A stretch of 64,000 bases of DNA from contig MU839202.1 in assembly GCA_030685235.1 (NCBI GenBank), forward strand, positions 1 to 64,000. Direction: 5' to 3'. Source of the stretch: Copromyces sp. CBS 386.78 (taxonomy: Eukaryota; Ascomycota; Sordariomycetes; Sordariales; Sordariaceae). Below are positions 56,286-64,000 of the stretch, one piece after another. Each line of letters opens with the position of its first letter. Within the stretch, counting starts at the first letter, position 1. Position numbers and translations under genes: made by a program. The notes below the pieces were generated by a model that saw nothing but the letters and a program-made list of their open reading frames with translations, did not search any database and was not told where the DNA came from.

Positions 56286-56777
56286 TCAGGCATACCTAGG
56301 CGCCATCTCCCCACTCTCCACCGGCGGCGCTCCCGGCCGGGCATCTCTCTGATAAGTAGGCGGCGGCGGCGTCTCCTCGTACATCGGCGGCGGTACCAGC
56401 GGATTCAGACCACCGGTCGGTACACGCCGTGTCGTAGGTTGTACGGGTTCACCCTCACTTGTTACTGCTGCCCCCGCCCCCGCCCCCGCCCCGGTCTCCG
56501 CTCCGGGGGCTCCACGCGCCGGCTGTCGCATGGCAGGAGGTGCAGCGCTTGGAGCCAACTCTATATCCTTGATGGCCGGGTTCCGTTTCTTAAGCCCCCT
56601 TGATCGGAAGCTGCAGCAGGTGATGGCGAGGACGATGAAGAAGACGATGACGGCAACGGAGATGATGAGGGGGAGCTTGTCGGAGGGGATATGGCCGCAG
56701 CCGTGGTTTGAATGTTGGCAGGCGGCGCGGGGGGGAATCGTGAGTCCCAAGGGGAAGGGTGTGGATGTTGGTGCCAT
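56286..56777 (-). CDS. Single-pass membrane protein with PPxY motifs, copy A
   Basis: A 163-aa single-exon gene. It starts MAPTSTPFPLGLT, has a short Cys-containing extracellular segment, then a transmembrane segment (about residues 36-57: LPLIISVAVIVFFIVLAITCC) followed by basic RSRGLKKR, placing the N-terminus outside and the tail in the cytosol. The tail carries a Gly/Ala repeat encoded by GCCCCC-type repeats, and the WW-domain ligands PPPMYEE and PPPPTYQ (PPxY). PPxY tails on small membrane proteins are typical adaptors for Rsp5/Nedd4 ubiquitin ligases, so a role in receptor or transporter ubiquitination is inferred. Gene copy B at 58050-58505 has the same plan. Confidence 0.75.
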   Translation of the reverse strand: MAPTSTPFPLGLTIPPRAACQHSNHGCGHIPSDKLPLIISVAVIVFFIVLAITCCSFRSRGLKKRNPAIKDIELAPSAAPPAMRQPARGAPGAETGAGAGAGAAVTSEGEPVQPTTRRVPTGGLNPLVPPPMYEETPPPPTYQRDARPGAPPVESGEMAPRYA

Positions 56778-57250
56778 TTTAAATGTTGATTGACGTTGGT
56801 TTTGTCACCACCTGGGAATGTGTGGCAGTGGTGGTGATGGTTGTTGTGGGTGAGTTTGTTCACTTGATAAGTTTGCCCGATTGATGCGTTATTATTGACT
56901 TGTACTATCGATGGCGGGTGTTATTGAACTTCGAATACTCGGTCCATGAGGTCTTCCTTGGCAGTAGGAATTGACAAGCCCAAACTAAGTGAGTAAAATA
57001 CGAGCCATTCAAAACCCAAAACGGGGGGGGGGGGGGGGGGGGGCATCGCATCCTTTTATGCTTGGCACACACATGTTGACATTTGCCCCTTTCAACTGCA
57101 TCCCATCGCCAGAAACGGTCACGAACCACGCATATGGTGTTGGTGGTAGTAGCGCGTCTGCGCATTGTCAGGTACGAAAAGAACACTGCCTCTTTCCAAT
57201 GGACACCTTGAACCAGATATCCAATATTGGGTTCTAGCCCGTTCACTCAC
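56778..57250. other. Intergenic; contains a 21-nt poly-G run
   Basis: Upstream region of PPxY copy A. The G-run is listed separately. Part of this region could belong to the candidate gene at 57251-57637. Confidence 0.4.
57023..57043. repeat. 21-nt poly-G homopolymer
   Basis: Uninterrupted G-run between AAAAC and CATCG. Long G-runs are rare and prone to sequencing error, so its length is uncertain. Confidence 0.85.
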
Positions 57251-57637
57251 CGGCGACCATTGGGCCGACATTGTGGACATCAAATGACCCTCTGGGGCTG
57301 AGACCATTTCAAAGGCCGGGACCGTGAACGGCCAAGAGGGAATAGCGGGTATAACGGCAATGAGGTCGACGCTTTGGGGAAAGCCAGAGTTCAGGGTCTC
57401 GTTCGGGACGATCCGGAAGGCGGATTGTTTGATTGAACGTTGAGTGTTGTATGAAGCGCTGTTCTGAGGGATATAAAAGCTTGCATGAACCAGAAGGACT
57501 TCAGTTGGGAGTGATGCCACGTTCAAAGTGATCTGGTGGTCGACAAAATCTTGGCTATGATCGCGGAAATGCGCTCCTGGGCGTTTACCATAACCCGCTA
57601 CATAACTCGCTGCATACTTGTAGGTACGATTGCCCAG
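57251..57637 (-). CDS. Candidate exon of an unrecognised gene
   Basis: An open stretch of 129 codons bounded by an AG acceptor (GCATAG before 57637) and a GTGAGT donor (57250-57245), both phase 0. The translation looks coding: it begins LGNRTYKYAASYVAGYG, includes HFRDHSQDFVDHQITLNV, ASFYIPQNSASYN and VDLIAVIPAIPSWPFTVP, and has C or G at most third positions. A stop lies just upstream if the acceptor is not used. The partner exons are not clear; a minus frame at 57598-57969 is one option but its phase does not match at the obvious donor. No domain recognised. It may be a real spliced gene or the remnant of one. Confidence 0.4.
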
Positions 57638-58049
57638 CTATGCGCAGGGTCTTCCCCACCATGACCCTGCCGAGCCTGCCAACGCGAAGTACCTTGCATA
57701 TCATCATGAATGGCTTGGTCTACCTCATAGTGCAGGCATGGATGTGAGGAACCGGGAATCTTGGTCTTCGTGGTGTTGTTGACACCTTGGACACCTTTTT
57801 GATTGGATATTTGGATCAAAGAAGATGAAGGAAATGGACTGAGTTTTTTCATCAGCTTGAATGGAAAAAGAGTCTTCGTCAAGACTTCGGTGGAAAGAAG
57901 AGTCATGTTTTCAGTCGCAAGTGTCCGTTGCTGGCGATTCGCCATTTCCAGCTTGTTGTCGGCTCCCAAGTATTTGATCTTGAATCATAGTCCCATTTCC
58001 AGTATCCAAAAGCGCCCTGTACCAGAGAAAAACACACGCAAACTGAGAA
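57638..58049. other. Intergenic or upstream exon region of the candidate gene
   Basis: The minus frame 57598-57969 could include an exon but lacks a phase-matching donor. Nothing else seen. Confidence 0.35.
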
Positions 58050-58505
58050 TCATGAAACTGCCCATCGATGGACTACTGGAAAGTTCCCACCCTGCTTATG
58101 AACCGGCTCCGGCTGGTACGGCGGCGGCTGATAAGTCCCCGGCTGCGCCCATCCTCCAGCAGGGGGATTGAGTCCGTTCCGGTTCTGAGCGTGGTGCTCA
58201 TACGGGTTTTGCGGTGGTGGTTGATTTTGAGATGATGAGTGAGCCCATCCGCCTGGAGCTGCCGTTGCCTGTTTCATGTTCTGGTGCATGTTTTGGTGTG
58301 ACCGACGAACTCTCCTCCTGCGAAAGAGGACGGAGAGGAAGACGAGGACGATACAGACGACGACGATGGCGACAATTACACCGATGAGAGCACCGCGCGA
58401 GAGACGGCGCCGGTTAGTGCGGTAGTAGCGGGGGAGGATGTTGGCGAGGGCTTCGCTGCTGGAGGAGAGGGATTTGGCGATGAGGGTGGATGGTGTTGGT
58501 GCCAT
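58050..58505 (-). CDS. Single-pass membrane protein with PPxY motif, copy B
   Basis: A 151-aa frame starting MAPTPSTLIAKSL. A transmembrane segment lies at about residues 39-61 (ALIGVIVAIVVVCIVLVFLSVLF), followed by RRRRVRRS, then a Gln/Asn/Pro-rich tail with QPPPYQPE, which contains PPPY. The plan matches copy A at 56286-56777, so the two are probably paralogues sharing a role, perhaps as adaptors for a WW-domain ubiquitin ligase (inferred). The last dozen residues after PEPVHKQ look unlike the rest and lie near a weak GTGGGA, so a 3' intron and a different C-terminus are possible. Confidence 0.65.
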   Translation of the reverse strand: MAPTPSTLIAKSLSSSSEALANILPRYYRTNRRRLSRGALIGVIVAIVVVCIVLVFLSVLFRRRRVRRSHQNMHQNMKQATAAPGGWAHSSSQNQPPPQNPYEHHAQNRNGLNPPAGGWAQPGTYQPPPYQPEPVHKQGGNFPVVHRWAVS

Positions 58506-59265
58506 CTTCGATGATGTTTTGTCTCCTTGGTAGGAGTTCAGGTCGATTGGCTTTCAAGGTTGATTATCTGTGATGGAGGAACGCCCAACTTGATTGATTA
58601 GAGCGAGCTTAATGTGATTGGGATGAGTGAAACTAGACAAAACCTATCGATGAGAGTTGAATCGTCTCTCTTTATTCACGTCATTCAAGTTGTGGTGGTT
58701 TGCTTCTTTGACAACCATGACCGCATTGGAAGGGCCCGCGACCCATGACGTAGAGCGGGATAACTGGTTGTTTGTGGTATTCACACTGCCTCGATGTTGT
58801 GACGCCACTCGCCGAGCCGTTATGATGATTAGGTTGAAATATAGATCATTGGAATACCAAACCTGCACATGCACTGACATTTGGGGCGATTTGCTTGGCT
58901 ATATCTTGGAATCGGATGGATATCGGCAATCTGGCCCAGGCAACCAAACTATCACAGTGTTAGTCGGCCCAAGAGAACCTAGGTCATGTCATCCTTACCA
59001 ACACTAAACATCGACTATCGGAACCGGCATCCATGGAATCTGTATAAGGGAGCCGGTACTACAACTCCGGCTTGATTGAGTCCGAACTTCAACTGCACCG
59101 GGGACGCGCCAGCTGAGTGATCGATCGGATGGTGTTGAGCGAATACCGGGGCAACCCCACTAACATTTAAGCTTAAAGTCACTAGTGGAGCTGTCTCCAG
59201 TGCCCAAGGAAGACTTCACCTCATCCCGCCAGAATTCCATTTTCCATCGTTCTGATGGATATTGA
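58506..59265. other. Intergenic, no gene seen
   Basis: Upstream region of PPxY copy B. Short frames only. Confidence 0.45.
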
Positions 59266-59267
59266 TA

Positions 59268-59468
59268 CAGTAGATACCCTAGTAAATGCAACTCATCCGG
59301 GCTCTATGGGAGCCTCTGAAAACCTTGCATTTACTAGGTATCTTGCACTTATTAGGGTCACACTCACATACAAACTAGCTAATGTGGGCTACCAGCATAC
59401 TTGCATAAGTAGGGAACTTTATATGCACTTGCATTTTCTGGGGGTTGCATATACTAGGGTGTCTACTG
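59268..59468. mobile_element. 201-bp Tc1/mariner-type MITE
   Basis: Left end CAGTAGATACCCTAGTAAAT pairs with the inverted right end (rc begins CAGTAGACACCCTAGTATAT), about 25 bp with three mismatches. It is flanked by TA at 59266-59267 and 59469-59470. The interior repeats the motif TTGCAT near ACTAGG several times. No coding capacity. A plus-strand frame through it (59255-59509) is chance. Confidence 0.85.
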
Positions 59469-59470
59469 TA

Positions 59471-60132
59471 CAGGGAAGCCGCAGGAATTGCGCCGATCCG
59501 AAAATATGAGCCCCTTTGTTGGGAATTTCGGGCTGTGCCCCCAGTCGGCCGGGGCTATGGTGGGGCAAGAAGTGTTCCGGCACCACGCCCGCCGGGATAC
59601 ACTCTCAAGACCTTGAAGCTATCATAGCACAGCATAACATCAAGAAGCAACCAACAAAGCTAATGTAGTAAGTATGGTATAGCGTAGTGTCCTATAACAG
59701 CTAACCCAAGCTCCAAGCAAAGGGTTTACCTAACCTAACCAGCTAACCTAAGGAAAACAGCAACCAGCAGCCCAAAGCCCCCTTTTTCTCACTACATAAG
59801 CAAAGTAGCAAACAAACAGATAGGGGTTGGCAAAGGAAAAATGCGAACAGCAAACATGAGGAGAGAGAGAACAACAAAAGCAACCAACAAAGAGCCATGT
59901 CTCTCTCTCCTATCCATCCAGTCCAGTCTAGTTTTACACTCCAACCGATCATCGATTTTTTCCTCCTTCACATTTTTCCGGGCGCGCTCATAATACATAA
60001 TCGCTTTGTTTTCGTCTTCTGTTTTTTCCATGGTTCATGACAAAATCCTCTTCTCTCTCACACACATGTCCCACATTGAAGACATCACTCAATCCCAAAC
60101 ACCCACAAAGAAGTCCTTCTCTAGTGAGGCCC
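59471..60132. other. Intergenic, no gene seen
   Basis: Right of the MITE to the stop codon of the Yta7-like gene. It probably holds the 3' UTR of that minus-strand gene. Confidence 0.45.
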
Positions 60133-63100
60133 CTACCTCAAAAAGAAATAAGGCAACCCATCATCCTCCGCCGCCGCTCTCCCCGATTTGTTGCTCTTCC
60201 GGCTCGTACTGTTGGTAGTAGGCGTCTTCTGGCTACTGGTCTTTCCACTGCCACTGCCAGTAGCACTACCACTCTTGCTCTTCTGGCTGTTACCGGAACC
60301 GGCACTCTTCTGGCTGTTACTGGTGCTACCGGTACCCTGGCTATCGCCATTTCCAGCAACGGCAGCGGGAGGGGCTGCGGCAGGAACACCGCCACCACCA
60401 GCAGCAGCAGAAGCAGCAGCTGGACCAGGGACAGCGAGTGAGCCGGTAGTGACACCGAGGGTAGAAGCAGCTGAGAAAACCGTAGGATCAGGGGTAGGAA
60501 CACCCCCCACAGCACCAGCACCAGCTGGACGAGGCGCAGCGAGTGAACTAGCAGTAACACCGCCGGCAGTAGGGGCAGCAGGAGCGCCGGCGGGAACAGC
60601 GGCAACAGCAGCTTGAGCCTGGGTCAGTTGACCCTGCTGAGACTGAGCAGAAGTCTGCGACGAGCTCTTGGCGGCCTCGGCCTCCCTCCTCTCACGCTCG
60701 CGCTGCTCTTGGCCCTGGGCATCGAACCGGACGCCCTGCACGAGCTGAATGTCGGCAAAAACCTCGTTGAAGACTTCGACAAGCGTCGAGAGAAGACGCA
60801 TGCGATTCCACTCGTGGCGGTACTGCCAGATGGCATCCATGAGCTCTCTGTGGATCTGCTCCATCTGCTCAATGTTGCAGCCGGCTGTGCGGTCGACGAG
60901 CGAGGACCAGAACTCGCAGACCTTACCGTCATTGAGGATAATCTGCTGGGACGAGTCTGTGGTGCTGCGGCGACCGGGAGGGAGGTGGGCGTTGTTGCGG
61001 CCAAGGGCCGGGCTGTTGTTGATGTACGGAGAGCTATCCGTCTTCTTGCCGGTGCTGCCAGGGCGGACGGGGCCGTGCAAAATCCTCTCGAGACAGTCTG
61101 CGATCGCAAGATCCCTAAGGCGTCTGCCTTGCGCGATACTCTGTTGGCTATCCGGAGTGTCGTTGCTAGGCTTGCTGCTTTGACTGTCGCCGTTACCGCC
61201 ACCCTGTTGGGTTTGGTCCTTGGAGGACGACGAACGGAGGCCACCAGCGGGAGCTTCGCTAGTCTCGTGGGCCTCGGCCTCCTCAGGCACAGACGGCAGT
61301 AGAATGCCCTGCGCAATACCAGCCATCTGTGAATGAGGCCACGGGCCACTACTACCAGAAGAGTTGCTCTGGCTTTGGCTTTGACTGTTGGTCTCAACAA
61401 GGAACGTCGCGGCAGTGCGGTTGATTGTTGTCTCCTGGCTCTCAGCCAACTGCGGTGTTCCGCGAGGGATGCTCTGCTGGCCATTTGTCTGCTGGGTGTT
61501 CCACTCGCCACGGCCCGAGCTGGGGTCAGACGTCCTGGTGCTTGAAGCATCATTTTGGATGCCAGCGGGCAAGACTCCGGGGGGCACCGAAGTAAGCACC
61601 GATCTCTGGGAAAATGTGCCGACCGTCGCTCTCGTGGACTCTGTGCCCTGTTGCTGTTGTTGTTGATTATGCCGATATCTCAGCGGCGAGCTGATCTCAA
61701 CTCCCTGTGAGAAGAGCAGAGTGCTTTCTTCCTCCGCCGTCTGGCCGGTCTCGCTTTGGTTAGAAGGATTTGACGTGCCGTTAGTCAGTGGGTGCGATCC
61801 GGAAGAGTTGGGGTTTCCGTTCGACTTGGGGCTCGCAATGACCTGGAATCTAGCCGCCGTTGTGTGGCCAGTCTGGATGGCCATGGGGAATCCAATACCA
61901 ACCGGGCCCAGAGAGTCACTATCCGCCTGGGTCTCGGCAAGGTCAGATTGGATCTTGTCAACCATGGGCTGGAAAGCGGCCTTCTTGCGATGACGCTCTT
62001 CGGCCTTCCTCGCTCTCTCGAGCTGCCTCTGGTAAATATCCTCAAAGTTGATGCCTTGGGCATTGAAATTCAGGTTGATGTCAAACACATCGATCTCAAC
62101 GTTCGTAACCATCTCGCTCGCCTTCGGGAAGTAGTCCTTATCGCCGATAGTCTTGACATCGAGGAGTAAACGCTTAACATCCTCGTAAAAGTCCATCGGG
62201 CGGGCATAATAGCCATTCGCCAAGCGCTCCTCGATTGTAGTAGAGTCAAGGTTGTAGTAAAATTTGCCCGTCTTGGTGTCCAAAATGCCGTCAACACCAT
62301 TTTGGTCCTTGGAAATAACAAAAGGCCGCTGCTCCTGTTCACCCACGTCGGGACGGACATAGTTGGGATCAGACTCCTGAAAAAGGTAGCTGATCGTGTT
62401 GAGGGGAATGACGGGCTGTCTGAACTTGCGATACCTGCGCTGAATCTGCTCCATAATCGGTTGCAGTCTGGCCTTCAGCAAGTTCAGGCAGTGGAAATCA
62501 AGCTGTCGTTGAGTCTTGATCTCCTCCTTGGTAGGAACCCTGGGTGGCGGCGGCGGGGCAACCGGCAGAATTTCGAGCACCCGCTTCTTGCGGTTGGAGA
62601 TATCCGGGAATTCTTCAGGGGCCTTCCACAAGTTCTGGATGATGGGGAGAAAGAACATAACACGCTGTTCACGGTCCGGACGGGTGATGACGGGACGGTT
62701 CCTCTTCGAGAAGCCGAACAGCTCGGTTAAAATCTCTGCTGGGACAAGCTCAGGCATCGTCTCCACTGTGCCGAGTACAAGAATGGGCTCGGTAGGTGAG
62801 ATGCCTTTGAGCATCGTGGTGAATGTCGTCACGGCGGCATCGCTGAGGGTCGCCCACCAAGCATCCACATTAGGGATGAAAATGACACTGGGCTTGTGTC
62901 GCTTAACCTCGGTGAAGAGGCTCACAATAACTTGTTCAGGGGGCTAGATGCCATAACGTTAGCCAATATTCCACGAAGTGTTGACAGCTGGAAACTTACC
63001 CTTGAGTCATTCAATACAACAGGCAAACCAAAATCCTGAACATGGACACCCTCCAAGTAATGCAAAACAGCCTTTGACAGATAACCGTGTCCCATACCGG

Positions 63101-64000
63101 CCACACCACAAAGGAGCAGGCGAGGGCGATAGATACGCGACCGCTGGAAGTCCTGACTCATCTGCTCCCTCTCGAACCCACCATCGAGATCCTTATACGG
63201 CTCATACATGGCCTCCTCAAGCGCGGTGGTCTTCTTTGGGCGAGGCAAAACCCTATCGAGCTGCGCAACGAGAGCTTCGAACTGCTTCTCCAGAAGTGGC
63301 TTGACCATTTTGGGAATAGTCATGGCGCTGGATGAAGCCGAACGCTCAGATGATGGCACCATCTTCTTGATTGAATGCATGAAATCGGATGCCTGAATGT
63401 GGATCTTCTGAGGGTTGACCACAAGCTTCTCCTTGGACGTGTAGATCTGGGGATACGTCCTCTGAATGGCATTGAGAGCCGCCTCGGTGCAAAGGGCACG
63501 GAGATCGGCACCGCCATAGCCCTTGGTGGACTGGGCCAACTGGTCCTTGAACTCGTTCGACAGGCCCCAATCCTTGGTGTGAATATCGAGAATCGATCGC
63601 CTTCCCTCAATGTCGGGAAGGGGGAAGTAGAACTCTCTGTCGAAACGACCAGGACGACGCAAAGCAGGGTCGACGTTGTCAGGGCGGTTAGTGGCACCGA
63701 TGACGATGACCTGGCCACGACCGTCCATTCCATCCATCAACGCCAAGAGGGTAGAGACAATACTGGCATGGATCTGCTCTTGCTTGCTAGACCGCACAGG
63801 AGCCAGGCCATCGATCTCATCGAAGAAGATGATACTTGGCTGCGTCCTCCGAGCTTCCTCGAAGAGCAACCTCAACTGCTTCTCAGCCTCACCAACCCAC
63901 TTGCTTAGAGCATCAGCTCCCTTGCGCATGTAGAAGCTGATCTTGCGGCCTCCGGAGCCGACCGAGTTGGCCAAGGCTCTGGCAAGAAGAGTCTTACCGG
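60133..64000 (-). CDS. YTA7: Yta7/ATAD2-type AAA ATPase with bromodomain (5' part beyond the window)
   Basis: Exons on the minus strand >64000-63000 and 62943-60133, partial at its N-terminus. The window starts within the first AAA domain at the Walker A end (GKTLLARAL), followed by Walker B IIFFDEIDGLAPV, ATNRPDNVDPALRRPGRFDRE and arginine fingers. The second AAA domain is degenerate (CGVAGMGHGYLSKAV; FIPNVDAWW), as is normal for this family. The bromodomain-like region includes LDFHCLNLLKARL and FRQPVIPLNTI. Later come VCEFWSSLVDRTAGCNIEQ and the helical Yta7 C-terminal block (QYRHEWNRMRLLSTLVEVF), then a Gly/Ala/Ser-rich tail ending GLPYFFLR. Yta7 remodels or unloads nucleosomes at genes and boundaries in the nucleus. 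Confidence 0.93.

Noticed and set aside
59255..59509. 84-codon frame across the 201-bp MITE
   Set aside because: It simply spans a non-coding mobile element and its flanks.

Overview
The window is nuclear DNA of a filamentous ascomycete, most likely Neurospora or a close Sordariales relative. The reasons are short GT-AG introns of about 50-100 bp, GC-rich third codon positions, a tRNA intron next to the anticodon, fungal family members throughout (dynactin p62/RO-2, DUF8004- and DUF7704-type proteins, Yta7), and a 5.6-kb AT-rich block whose mutations (CpA to TpA, in-frame stops at former CAA/CAG codons) are the footprint of repeat-induced point mutation (RIP). No operon, CRISPR or other bacterial feature was seen.

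Layout. 0.2-0.34 kb: tRNA-Leu(AAG). 0.7-1.2 kb: mitochondrial BolA protein (-). 2.7-3.1 kb: a possible orphan exon. 4.1-5.8 kb: a GIY-YIG-like protein whose 3' end appears replaced by the tail of a subtilase. 7.3-8.5 kb: class I glutamine-amidotransferase-like protein. 9.3-11.5 kb: CTP synthase (5 exons). 12.8-14.1 kb: zinc alcohol dehydrogenase (-). 14.8-15.3 kb: DUF7704-type membrane protein (-), divergent from ribosomal protein eS7 at 15.8-16.8 kb. 17.3-19.3 kb: dynactin p62 (-). 21.2-23.8 kb: DUF8004-type protein with a GC-AG intron. 24.2-25.8 and 28.0-29.3 kb: two related multi-pass membrane proteins (-). 32.7-33.5 kb: four-TM protein (-). 34.7-36.7 kb: F-box protein. 41.7-44.9 kb: calpain. 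45.6-46.2 kb: small hydrophobic protein (-). 47.2-49.4 kb: membrane-anchored aspartyl-protease-like protein without catalytic Asp residues (-). 56.3-58.5 kb: two single-TM proteins with PPxY tails (-). 60.1-64 kb: the 3' two thirds of a Yta7/ATAD2 gene (-), running off the right edge.

The most informative region is 50.27-56.06 kb, a three-level nest of mobile elements. A 5.8-kb pogo/Fot1-like DNA transposon (TA target, about 120-bp inverted repeats, RIP-broken DDE transposase) contains a 2.4-kb LTR retroelement (two 296-bp LTRs, 5-bp target duplication CTTCG). Its left LTR in turn contains a 255-bp MITE (duplication GTCTA) that carries no RIP. The two LTRs are mutated on opposite strands. A second, unrelated 201-bp MITE with TA target sites lies at 59.27-59.47 kb.

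The genes are mostly independent housekeeping or fungal-lineage genes; they do not form one pathway. Long gene-free stretches (25.8-28.0, 29.3-32.7, 36.7-41.7 kb) hold only unsupported short reading frames.
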